The notes below the pieces were generated by a model, which was given only the letters and a program-made list of their open reading frames with translations, searched no databases and was not told where the DNA came from. This document shows positions 1 to 9,415 of a stretch of 23,130 nt of DNA, one piece after another. This stretch comes from Hypsibius dujardini (taxonomy: Eukaryota; Tardigrada; Eutardigrada; Parachela; Hypsibiidae). A program made the position numbers and the translations under genes. The DNA is taken from positions 1 through 23,130 of the forward strand of contig LRSR01006031.1 of the NCBI GenBank assembly GCA_001579985.1, given 5' to 3'. How positions within the stretch are numbered: the stretch's first letter is position 1; each line of letters begins with the position of its first letter.

Positions 1-2
1 AG

Positions 3-712
3 GCGGACTGGGAAAAGCCGTTCGATGGGGAAGCGACAAAGCCGCATCCGTTTACGTTGCTCTCAGGACAGACCAAACCGGTCCCGCTGATGTACACCGA
101 AACGACTGTTTCGTACGGTGTGATCCCCGAGCTGAGGAACGCACAGGTGGTGGAGCTTCCGTACAAGGACGAAGCGGTGAGTATGTTTGTTGTGCTACCG
201 GACGAGCGGAGTTCTTTGAGCGAGGTGGAAGACAGTTTAACAGCCGATTCGCTGAATATGGCTTTGGTGAGGATGAAGAAACAGGATGTTCACGTTTTCC
301 TGCCCAAGTTCAAAGTCAGCGGCGGTAGCGACCTGGTGCAAGCTCTGAGGAGCATGGGCATAAATAGCGCATTTTCGTCCCGGGCGGATTTTTCAGGAAT
401 CAGTCCGAAGCAGGGCTTGCAAATCACACAGGTTTTCCAGCAGGTCGTTCTCGGTAAGAAAACATAGCTCTTGTTTGACATTCTATCGTTTCGTTCTCGA
501 GTGGGTTATGACATTATTTTATTTGTATTTCAGAGGTCAATGAAAAGGGCACGGAGGGAGCTGCAGCCACTGGAGTGCAGCTCACATTGATGAGTCTTCG
601 ACCAGATCCGACGCAAGTCTTTCGGGCAACCCGACCGTTTTTATACTTTATCCGGCATAATCAGTCCAATAGTATCCTCTTTTTTGGCCGCGTCACTGAT
701 CCGACCGTGTGA
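3..712 (+). CDS. Serpin, C-terminal half (two exons, 5' truncated by window)
   Basis: Serine protease inhibitor, expected to act as a secreted suicide inhibitor. Exons join 3-453 and 534-712 through an 80-nt GTAAG...CAG intron; the last 209 residues are visible. Family landmarks in order: ADWEKPFD near the window edge, the YGVIPEL strand, ELPYKDEAVSMFVVLPDE, FLPKFKVSGGSDL, SMGINSAF, ADFSGIS, then after the intron the hinge EVNEKGTEGAAATG. The end carries the typical RPFLYFIRHN and ILFFGRVTDP. The small-residue hinge is that of an inhibitory serpin. Counting from the hinge Gly as P15 puts P1-P1' at Met-Ser, although the loop is about four residues longer than in alpha-1-antitrypsin, so the nearby Arg in SLRP is an alternative. 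The start and helices A-F lie outside the window. Family assignment is firm; the target protease is unknown. Confidence 0.93.
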
Positions 713-1679
713 ATGACCCCTCACAAGCAATGCAAATATTATAAAATGTTTACACTAAGCGACATGAGTCTGGGCGTAAAAACAAAGTTTCTAACGTATC
801 CGACAGTTCTAGATAAAGCATCTTAAAACACATTTGATAAATTAAAACCGATTAAAAAAATATGTAAACCATAATCCGATGGCTATGTTGTGACGTTCGT
901 GTTTGTTGTTGTGATTTGCCGGTCAATATATTAAGGTCGATTCTCATGTGCCACATATTACTCACATGTACTCGTACTGTAATTCCCATGCTGTAGTTCT
1001 CGTTCTTGTCTTGTGAGAAAGATGTTTCAGTGTCAAGTGAAGAATGCGCTTGTTTAGATTGTTGTCATGTTCGAACGATAAGGATGAGTCTTGAAGCTCG
1101 GTTCGAGACTCGACTTCTCGTTCGTTTTCTAGCTTCTCATTCAGTTTTACTTTCCATCGGCTTGCTATCTCGGCTTCTCTCAATTGGTTGTGCAAGTAAT
1201 AATTCCGGAAAGGAGTACTCGTAGTTATTGTGTATCGTAAGGTCAACAGGACTTCCGGGTTCTCGTAGGGAGAACAGGTCGTCGATTATTCGTATGTCGA
1301 AATGTCAATTTCCGAAATTCGCTGATCGGGTTTCTTTAACAGCTCCGGCTGATCACTTGTTCATAAATAATTGTACTTATAAACATACTTGTTCATAATT
1401 ATACAGTTACAACAATAACTAAAAATCGATCCGAAGGGCTCGTTTCTTACTCGTTGAATGAAGTATGTCGTGGTTCCAGTTCGCTTCCACACGGTTAGAT
1501 ACACCTCATTTCCTTTTTTTTTTCATATGATACATCTTCAAATTCTTGATACTCCCAGTTGCATATTTGCAAAACACCTAAGGCATGATCATATGCCCGC
1601 GCAGATTGGAAAGATTATATACCAGCCGGAGCGCCGAGCTACTCGCAATCATTGAGTGGCAATCTTTTTGAACGTTTGA
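713..1679. other. Spacer after serpin, no gene seen
   Basis: A+T-rich DNA. Candidate polyadenylation signals of ATTAAA type lie near 840-856, downstream of the serpin stop. ORFs on both strands around 962-1246 overlap each other, show no domain or signal peptide and look like chance. Confidence 0.5.
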
Positions 1680-1888
1680 TTTCAAGATTTACTCCGAATT
1701 TGATTCGGAATCGATTGACATCAGCAGAATATTGTTTTGGTGCCAGGGAGTAGAGCTATGGACTAGTTTCAATCTAGGCTTCCGCGTGACATTGCAGAAA
1801 TGACCCATCGCTCCATCCTCTGGCATCCAATAAGATTTTGCTGATGTCAATCAATTCCAAGTTTAATTTGGAGTGGAAGGGTTCAAAG
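1680..1888. repeat. Large imperfect inverted repeat (hairpin, ~83-bp arms)
   Basis: The left arm (about 1680-1762) reads as the reverse complement of the right arm (about 1802-1888), with a loop of roughly 40 nt. The best core is GATTGACATCAGCAG on the left against CTGCTGATGTCAATC-like sequence on the right (about 1837-1852). The pairing is interrupted by scattered mismatches and one-base bulges. It could be a palindromic MITE or a transcribed hairpin RNA precursor; no target-site duplication was recognised. Confidence 0.7.
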
Positions 1889-2194
1889 AAATTGGAAGGG
1901 GGTGGGCAAAATGACAATATTTTGTGCATTTTACAGTCCTCCTCCCCTTCAACCGAGCCAAAGAACCTCCTGTGCTCTTAAGATCACACCTTCGCTGCGT
2001 TTCTTTTTAAACGCTGCACTCCGTCCTTCGATGTTTCGGTTTCGTATCATTTTGCCCAGTATTGGGTTGAACCACAGCCCGAAACCGTTTGCGCACACAC
2101 CTTATTATCATCACAGGGCAACTATTCCGCGCAACTTTAATATAACACTGTACATTTTACAAGATACTGGCTGCTGCTCCGATTTCCCTTGCAG
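1889..2194 (+). other. Spacer or intron upstream of decayed repeat gene
   Basis: No coding exon was recognised. A pyrimidine-rich acceptor-like stretch ends in TTGCAG at 2189-2194, immediately before the Cys-rich coding similarity. The open frame crossing this stretch has no family similarity and is in the wrong frame for the repeats. Confidence 0.35.
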
Positions 2195-2524
2195 AGTGTA
2201 TCGAAGACAATATCCCGTGTGGGGAATGAAACTGCTATTACCCCACGTACCACGCCTGCTTCAAAAGGTAAATTATCGTTTGTAAAAACGGCCAATTAAC
2301 AACCTTACAGTATCATCTGCTACAACTTTACTAACCGGAAATGTACTGCAGACCACAAGGTTGCCTCATGTCCTGCTGGTAATGTGCTCTGCGGTAAAAA
2401 GGCGTGCTACGATCCTGCCAAAAATACTTGCAAGGATGGCAAATTTGTGTCATGCGAATCGAGCCAACGACCTTGCGGAAAAGCCTGCTATATCACCCAG
2501 TCTCAAACTTGCGTCGAAGATTAG
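2195..2524 (+). pseudogene. Decayed Cys-rich PCG-CY repeat gene, copy A
   Basis: Relative of the minus-strand repeat gene at 3384-5296. Repeats have the form C..G..PCG..CY......C. Readable units are ECIEDNIPCGE, stop, NCYYPTYHAC; then, in another frame, CYNFTNRKC; then SCPAGNVLCGKKACYDPAKN and SQRPCGKACYITQSQTC, ending in TAG. In-frame TGA lies at 2227 and TAA at 2269, with a frame change between. A 43-nt GT-AG segment (2268-2310) could remove the TAA and restore the frame if spliced, but the TGA remains. AATAAA signals follow at about 2543 and 2593. The last two units are clean, so the 3' end decayed little or recently. Pseudogene is the likeliest reading; a sequencing error at TGA is the alternative. 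Confidence 0.7.
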
Positions 2525-2639
2525 ATTAGCAAACTAAACTATAATAAAACTAAACAAAGCTAAACTACAATTTTCAATAACTAGTTATTCTTAAATAAAC
2601 ATTTCTTTTTCGCTATTGAGGAACAAACTATTTAGTAGA

Positions 2640-2999
2640 ATAATTTCAGTTGTGCTATCCCTATATCAGATTCATTCCTGCCCCGATGGAAATGTTCTCT
2701 GTGACCCAGGGGAGTGTTACGATCCCAAATAGCACACATTTAAAGATGGGAAGTTTGTTGAATGCCAACGGGAATAATTACCGTGCGGAGCGGCGTACTT
2801 TAACATCAGGGAGCAGACATGCGTGGAGGGTGGAATCCGCTCGTGTCTGGTGGATTATATCCTCTGCGGCTAGACTTGTTACAACCCCACCTACCATGGG
2901 TGTAACGGGGAACGAGTGGTCACGTGCAAGATTGGAGAGTTGCCTTGCAATGGTATGGTCTGCTCTAATCCAAACACTCATGTTTGCAGTAATAGGTGA
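2640..2999 (+). pseudogene. Decayed Cys-rich PCG-CY repeat gene, copy B
   Basis: Second tandem relic of the same family. In one frame it reads SCPDGNVLC, ECYDPK, stop, FKDGKFVEC, stop, LPCGAAYFN, EQTCVEGG, LCG, stop, TCYNPTYHGC, CKIGELPCNGMVC and NTHVC. Internal stops are TAG at 2730, TAA at 2775 and TAG at 2871; a TGA at 2997 ends it. Alignment to copy A is obvious (SCP.GNVLC...CYDP, KDGKFV.C), so the two arose by tandem duplication. TTTCAG at 2644-2649 looks like the old acceptor. A longer open frame over the same DNA lacks the repeat Cys pattern and is treated as a shadow. Confidence 0.8.
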
Positions 3000-3002
3000 A
3001 TA

Positions 3003-3383
3003 GAAAAATTGCTCGGTCGGTAAAAATGTCTAACATTGTATAATCTGGGCGAAAACACGGGAACATTTTCGGTTGAACAGGACGTGAGAAAATTGCCACC
3101 AGTGTCTGATTGATTAAAATAATGGAGCACAAGACTGCGATCAATGATCGGTCATTGAAATTTGATTTTTGATTCATCTTGCGTCTGAAACAGGATTTCT
3201 TCAGGCAACAGTCGTCATAGGATTTTTTCATAGGACACCCAGTCCCGAACCCTTCGAATGAAACACGCTAAAAGAGGGGCGTCACACTAAGTCCAAAAAA
3301 AGTAATTAGACAAGCTCGTTGATATTAAAATTATATTCGCTGACGACAGTTAATTGTCGGATGGAACAAACAACGATATCGCA
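3003..3383. other. Spacer between convergent repeat genes
   Basis: No gene recognised. It separates the plus-strand pseudogene from the 3' end of the minus-strand repeat gene. Confidence 0.45.
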
Positions 3384-5296
3384 TTAATTTATTTCGCCAT
3401 TTGACTTGGCCTCCACTTTTCCTGCGCGGCAGATGAAGATCTTTGAATCGTAACAGATTCGCCCACATGGCTGTTGCCCATGGGGACAAATGATCCCACC
3501 CTCAAAGCACCAAAACCGATCCTCAGCGTAACAGCTCCGCCCGCAAGGCGATTCAGCGTGTGGGCAAACGACTCCGCCAGTGTAACACCAACTGTCGCTT
3601 AAATTGTAGCAAGCACTTCCGTCGCAAGAATTCAATCCCAGATCGCAGACAACTCCGCTCAAAAAACAGTTACTTCGAGTGGAATTATAGCAGGACTTCC
3701 CACCGCGGCATGGTTGTTCACCATGAGGACACACAGTTCCTCCTTGATAGCACCAACTCCGGCTGGAATTGTAGCATTCGTACGCTTTTCCAATCCCGTT
3801 TCCACAGGGCAGTTCACCGTGCCGACAGACGAATCCTCCTTCGTAACAGTAGCTGTTTTTTGGATTGTAGCATGTTTTCCCACAGGGTTGTTCCCCCTTT
3901 GCACAGCATTCTTCTGTCGCTGTGTAGTAGCAAGATTGCGTCGCTTTGCAGAAGGTCTGATTTGATGCGCACTCTTTTTTTTGTCCCCTCGAAGAATTGC
4001 CTGAGCTGCTAGGCGTGGTTTTCACTAAATCGGAGGAACACATGCAACTGGCTTAATAATTGTTAAAGAGATAAAGTATCATTTTGTTACACGAAGACAT
4101 TTAGCTGAATAGTTAAATGATACTGGGGGGGGGGTGAAACACAATAGGCTTTTTACGGGAGAATGCTCTAGTCGGGAGGGATGAGCAGTTTTATGTGTGA
4201 GCGGGGAGGGGGCAAACCGAACTATGAACATTATTCTAATTTGTTGGAAAAAGTCAACAAATAGATAAAAATGTTGTTAATGTCCATATAAACGACCCTG
4301 CAATTCAATGGCGGATTGAGCCACAGAGGGATCAAGCTGTGGAATTAATTGTTGCTCAAGGATAACAATATACGCCACGACACAAACTCCTTTTCTCGAC
4401 ACATCCACACGAAGATATGGGGCGCTCGATTGCGGAAGAAAAAACGAACAGACGAAGGATAACACTTCTTAGGATGTGTACTCGTGTGCTGCTGCACACA
4501 ACTTCACGAGGAAATGGCGATTTGTTCGTTAATTCATGAACCGTTGATTTCACTCAGACACTATCACACGATCAGCTGCACATCGGGTCTTCGTGTCGTT
4601 GTGCTCAGAAGAGGGCTGTGTCATAGCGCATATTGCTTTATGACAGGGTTTTAAGTGTTAAATGTCCTCCTTCGTGCTGGGTTGTTTTAAATTCCAGCTA
4701 GCCAGCCATCCATCGATTTAGTTGCAACTCACTAGTTCATTTTTTTTTAGTTTTGAATATATTTCCTTGAAAAATTATTTTCAACAAATACATCATTTTA
4801 AAATTGACCGAACGAGCATTAAGTGCAATCACCAACAAAGTAACTTAACAAAAACCCATATAGTTGCAGGCCAAAACCTCTTACCTGGAAAAAGTTCTGA
4901 TACCACAATTGCAATGGTTATAGGCGTTTAACGGTGAAGACCAGTCGTACCTTGCTTGCGCTCATTATAGATCCTTCTCGGTGTCGCCGCCGTTGCTGTA
5001 GCAGTCGTCATCCTCGTCATCGAAATCTCTTCAGCCGCACACATGCTGCCATCCGGGTTTTGTAGGTCCTGCTCGCAACCTTCCGAGCACTCTTTCAAGA
5101 CGACCGGTTCTTCGCCTTTCCGGCAAGTGTAAAGAATGTTAGGGTTGCTGTCCAGCTCATGATCGAGTCGTTCCCAGCACCGCCGCGGAAGACTCTTGCC
5201 GCACACTTGTTTGTTTACGATGCAGCATGCCGATAGGCACGTCAGAAAGAGAGGGGAAGCCATTAGCAGCAAGCCAAAGACCATTCGAGGCCCCAT
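3384..5296 (-). CDS. Secreted Cys-rich protein with seven PCG-CY repeats (two exons)
   Basis: Proposed exons 5296-4951 and 4024-3384, coding for 328 residues. The donor CAAG/GTACGA and acceptor CGATTTAG/TG keep the frame across a 926-nt intron. Residues about 1-23 (MGPRMVFGLLLMASPLFLTC and on) form a signal peptide. Next comes a Cys-rich head (CCIVNKQVCGKSLPRRCWER, ILYTCRKG, ECSEGCEQD, SMCAAEE), then a Thr/Ala/Ser linker spanning the splice (TTATATAATP, TTPSSSGNSS). Seven tandem units of about 26-30 residues follow, each with four Cys, such as CAKGEQPCGKTCYNPKNSYC and CPHGQQPCGRICYDSKIFIC. Many units contain N-S/T sites. The final codons include AATAAA. The function is not recognised; an extracellular structural or carbohydrate-binding role is inference. 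If the exons are unlinked, an alternative acceptor at 4048 (exon from 4047) exists and the 5' exon stands alone as a 122-aa secreted protein. Confidence 0.72.
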
Positions 5297-5496
5297 TCTA
5301 AATTATAAACGCTCAGTTCACAATCGTTCGCTAATCAAATCAATCAATAGTCGAACTAAACCCGGTTCACAACATTATTTGTGTTTCTGGGAGGGAAAAA
5401 ACATCCAGACAAAAAATGTTTGCAAACTGAGCTAAATATTTGATGAAGTACAGGCACTTCGGTAGTATTTTGAGTTACTCGGTCGATGTCTAGCTG

Positions 5497-5754
5497 TCAC
5501 AAAGCGATAAATTCCGCGTGTGTTGAGGAGGTTTTCTCTCTAATCGCTTGGTCAATCTGGGTACAATGTACGTAGTTATGTGGTTTTTGTCTTTCGCTAA
5601 CGGGAACTCTTAGAACAGCCGGGTTTACCACTGACGAAAGCAACGTCATTCCGATCGCGCCACCTGTTTTGATTATAAATGGATGCTTTCCCGGTTGGAC
5701 ATTTCGGGCACGCTTTCGACACTCGACATGCATATAGAGGCTTAAACAAGTCAT
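5497..5754 (-). CDS. Small ORF, possible NDUFA3-like complex I accessory subunit
   Basis: An ATG-initiated frame of 85 codons; an internal Met at codon 8 is a second possible start. It shows a single hydrophobic stretch (PFIIKTGGAIGMTLLSSVV). It also shows the spacing KHP-x19-NP-x12-PHNY, which matches the layout of the roughly 84-aa NDUFA3 (B9) subunit: KEP, one membrane helix, SP, then PYNY. The similarity is weak and found by eye. If real, the product would be an inner-membrane accessory subunit of mitochondrial complex I and the only housekeeping gene in the window. It could equally be a degenerate copy or chance. Confidence 0.3.
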   Translation of the reverse strand: MTCLSLYMHVECRKRARNVQPGKHPFIIKTGGAIGMTLLSSVVNPAVLRVPVSERQKPHNYVHCTQIDQAIREKTSSTHAEFIAL

Positions 5755-6225
5755 TTGATGAACTGTTTCAGAATTGTTTCAGAGTACAAGGTCACTTGTG
5801 GGGCGTTCAACAATGACTTCAGTGCTATGTAGGGTAGAGGGGGTTGTACTTTGATGACGAGCTCTGACGCTAAGGGGGTAGGGATCCAGCTGTGGCTGAC
5901 GTCAGCATATATCGTTTCGATTTTTCGCCAATTTCCTACATCTGTTGGATTTTTTTATCCTCTTTTAGCTTTTGGTGGTTTTCTCCATCAGTTCAAGGGC
6001 AAAGATCTCGAGTCAAATCTTCTTCAAACGGCAGTGCAGCGTTCTGTCATGCAAGTGCCCTTGATTGTGGAGGATAGTTTTTATTACCGCACCGTCAGTC
6101 GAAGGCTTTGCTCCATGGAGAGAGATTCACCAACTGGAAACTGGACTAGTAAGTTCAAAACGCAGATGCACTCATAAGGAACAAGACAGGCATGAAAAGG
6201 ACAGATACCACTACTGATACGGACT
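5755..6225. other. Spacer with unsupported ORFs
   Basis: Plus-strand open frames at 5851-6177 have no recognisable domain and overlap each other. Nothing else is supported. Confidence 0.35.
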
Positions 6226-6309
6226 TCAAAACAGACAGACAGACACAGACACAGACACAGACACAGACACAGACACAGACACAGACACAGACACAGACAC
6301 AGACACAGT
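6226..6309. repeat. (ACAGAC)n hexamer microsatellite
   Basis: Starts as CAGA tetramers, then runs as near-perfect ACAGAC hexamers for about 80 bp. Open frames across it on both strands (TQTQ and VCVC) are artefacts of the repeat. Confidence 0.95.
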
Positions 6310-6992
6310 CACAAACAAGATTGAAATCCTTAATATCTGGCAAAACAAAATACAGACACAAATCGGCAATGAAAACGAAATGGGGATAGCATTATTAAAG
6401 TATATATTATACATGCATACAGTGCGTAACTGCTAACCTACTGACAATGAAACGGAACACTTTATGAGTCTTTTCAAAATCTCAAGTTCACTGCAGCGCC
6501 AGTATTGGTTCAACCACCGCATGAGGAAGAGAACATGTTGCCGGAAGAGTGTCGTTAGGCCGAACGCTGTAGGGCTATCTTGAATTTTTAATTTTCGGCC
6601 TGGATGAGAACCTTTACAGACAGAATCAACGTATGCGGAAAAGTTTGGTCGAACGCGGAAGAATTTCAAGCCGTTTCAACTTCACTTTCATTATTCACGG
6701 TGGCTTTAAAGAACGTACACTTGTTTGGGCGCAGATTGTAGGAGGGCGTTAATATAAGATTCCTTTCACTTTGATTCCGGTGCGAACTTTCATGAACTTG
6801 TGATTCACGTGGTTTTCATATTTTCATCTTCTCATTTCATGTGGTGAAAATTGGTCAAAGACGTCTCTCGGACACTAAAAAAAAATGTAGATTTGTAGAA
6901 CTGCTCGTTACAGTTTTATTGTCGTATTTAGTCATCTTTTGATCTTATCATATCGATTTTTAATCGCCATCCGTACACTCATAGCACTATTT
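6310..6992. other. Spacer, no gene seen
   Basis: A+T-rich. One minus-strand open frame at 6433-6669 has no family features. Confidence 0.4.
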
Positions 6993-8339
6993 ATTCTAAC
7001 TTGGGAAGTGGCGGAGATTTACCCTCGCTGTCAAAGTGGGTTTTTGTCTGCTAATATCTGTTAATATATCATGATTTTTCATAGGAACTCCGTCGGTGCG
7101 AACATATTTTCCGGTTCCGAAAAAAAAGGGGAAGAAAAAAAGGATCTCTGCCATTTTGTGCTGTATGTTGGCGTTTGATTGATTAATTGATGACGCTCTC
7201 GAAATTTTGTTTTTTTTTCAAGTATTTTGTATTATTTACTGAACGTGATCATATTTTTAAATTTAGTAGAAACGTTTAACGAAATATGAAAAAAAAACTT
7301 AAAAAATGTGTCTAACCGGAACACTTTGAAAAAATATAAGAAGAAACAGCTGCAGCCCCCAGCACGCTGAACGATAATGTAAAGTTTTAGAATGAGTGTT
7401 ACTGATTGATTGGTTGATTGAAAAATTGCTTTTGACTTTTCCTCCGTTAGTTTTCAACTTGTCAATCGCCTTACCGCACTCCCTATACAGAAAAATACTT
7501 ATACTTATATTTATACTTATACTTATACTTTCACTTATACTTATACTTATACTTCTGTATAACAGAAAAATATAGGATGTCGTTTCAAAGTTACTTTGTC
7601 ATCTATTGAGATGCCCAAAATGTCAGAACATGAAAAAAATCGTGCAGTCTTTCGTCTAGCAAATCACTCAAACCAAGAGTTTGGAATCGAATTTAGATCT
7701 TCTGCTGCGACTGCACGCGTTTATCCGTATTTCCCGTTTTTCCAATCTTGTTTGCTCTCTTTTTGAACCGAAACGATGTTTCAAATCAATCCTCTGAACG
7801 AATTCCAAATTTTTACCGAATATTATGCAGACAAATTAAAAAATTATTTATGGTGTATCACTATCATTTTGAAGCTTCAATTCATTTAGATTAATTCATT
7901 TCCTTGTTTGCAAACGCTAACGTTTTTATTTCAAACAAAAATATTCGTCTAATACAAATTATATTAACGCTGTCATTTATTGTTTCACTTTTCATTTTCT
8001 CAGGGTGTCCCGGTTGGTGGGAAAAAATACTCATTTATTATACTTCGCTAGAGGTTTCTGATAGATTTTCAAACAAAAAAGATATTCCAAAAAGATATTC
8101 AAAAAAGGTATTCAAAAAAGAAAGTTTTGAAAATGTTCTCATATAATCAGTCAATCAAACGCCGACATACGACACAAACTAACAGAGATCCTTCTTTTCT
8201 TTCCCATTTTTTTTGAACTTGCAAATGTGTTTGCACCAACGAGAAAATTCGGTAAATTCATGATTTATCAACAGGTATCAGCAAAATAAATCTCACTCGA
8301 ATAACGAGGGGAAATCTCCGCCACTTCCCGAGTGAGGAT
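6993..8339. mobile_element. DNA element with long diverged inverted arms
   Basis: The left end (TGGGAAGTGGCGGAGATTT at 7002-7020) matches the reverse complement of the right end (AAATCTCCGCCACTTCCCG at 8312-8330). Similarity continues inward for roughly 300 bp on each side: 7100-7190 pairs with about 8148-8260, sharing ATCAAACGCC, CAGAGATCC and TTTGCACC-like blocks. The arms differ at many positions, so the insertion is old. The middle holds an ACTTAT microsatellite and no transposase-like frame, so it is non-autonomous (foldback or MITE type). No clear target-site duplication was found and the outer limits are uncertain by about 10 bp. Confidence 0.75.
7496..7556. repeat. (ACTTAT)n microsatellite
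   Basis: About ten ACTTAT hexamers with a few substitutions (ATTTAT, TTCACT), lying inside the long-armed DNA element. Confidence 0.9.
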
Positions 8340-8444
8340 GCACCCGGACCTTGCTGACGCGGAATAGTCTGCTGGTGTGACGAACGTGGCTGCCGGTTCT
8401 GACCCTCAATAGTGTTTCACCCCCCAAAGGGTCCTACCTACATA

Positions 8445-8724
8445 CCGTATTCCCCCGATCTCAAGGGACACATTTTTGCCCTACCAGTTAATTTGATCCA
8501 CCCCGGATCTTATCTGTTCATCACCGTTTGCTATTGTTTACCTAGAATCAATCAATCAACTTATTCAATGTGTCCGTCAAGAAATCCCGCTTAATCAATC
8601 AATCAATCGCTGCCGAGTTGCGCTTAAATTTCAACCAATCACGAAACAGTGAATCCGATTGAACAGTCAACCGATGACTGGAGGGGGAGGGGCTTAACTG
8701 TCCCTTGAGATCGGGGGAATACGG
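8445..8724. mobile_element. 280-bp MITE, perfect 26-bp inverted ends, TA duplication
   Basis: Positions 8445-8470 (starting CCGTATTCCCCCGATCTCAA) are the exact reverse complement of 8699-8724. TA flanks both ends (8443-8444 and 8725-8726), the duplication typical of Tc1/mariner-type transposition. The interior has short AATC tandem runs and no coding capacity. Identical ends imply recent insertion. It lies about 100 bp from the older long-armed element. Confidence 0.9.
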
Positions 8725-9415
8725 TAGAAGCAAGCATGAAATGTTAGACGTATAAGGGAGTACCATAAAAGGGTCAATTCGATCCTAAGCTGTTTCGATC
8801 TGATAAAGTTACAACAAAAGCTCACTTAGAAGCACTGTTTTTATTAGTCCTTAACACTCGCCTGAATTGTCAATTGATATAAATTCAAATGCAATTATGA
8901 TGTGAATATTTTCTTAATTTTACACTGACTACAAGCAAAAATTTGGGGCAACAGCTCTGCAATAAAACCCATAGACATCGGGAATTCCTGCGATTGCCCC
9001 TTTTCCGTTTACGGCCAGAAAAAATAGACAGACATGGAAGTTTCCTACATTGAACGATAGTTTCGCGTTGTTGTTTCCTCTCCACGCTCTCGCCAGTCTG
9101 CACAAGATCGGTCAACAAGATTGCAACGGCAGTACAGTATTTATGAGTAATCTAGGGAGCGCCCAACGATGGACCACCGACTCACGTGTTGTCCCTTATG
9201 TCTAACATCATACACTGTCAGGAATGTAAGCAACCCAATCGCTGAAATCTCCCCCTCCCCTCCCCCCCCCGATTCTCAGTAAAAAGAAATGCCCCTGCAA
9301 GTCCAATTCTCACTTACTTTTCGTAGAACATTCACAGTCCCCCGGTTCTTTCTTCTCAAATTCGTTTGAGCAAGCAATCACTACTGTATTTTTGCATTTC
9401 ACCCATTATTGTAAA
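8725..9415. other. Spacer and presumed promoter region of the chitinase gene
   Basis: No coding feature is supported; the minus-strand frame at 8885-9118 has no family signs. A poly-C run lies near 9262-9270. The region directly upstream of 9416 should hold the chitinase promoter, but no convincing TATA box was seen. Confidence 0.4.

Noticed and set aside
2227-2229. TGA in repeat copy A as a selenocysteine codon
   Set aside because: Not at a Cys position of the repeat, a second stop follows, and the sister copy has TAG and TAA stops; ordinary decay explains it.
2650-3003. 117-codon plus-strand frame as a gene
   Set aside because: The Cys-repeat similarity is in a different frame of the same DNA, with three stops; the open frame has no family features.
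3560-4012. 150- and 83-codon plus-strand frames
   Set aside because: Antisense shadows of the seven-repeat exon on the minus strand.
4277-4553. Minus-strand frames as a signal-peptide exon for the repeat gene
   Set aside because: They lack an ATG start and the exon at 5296-4951 joins in phase with a real signal peptide.
6155-6414. Open frames of poly-VCVC, TQTQ and VSVS type on both strands
   Set aside because: They are translations of the ACAGAC microsatellite in each phase; no start context or flanking exon.
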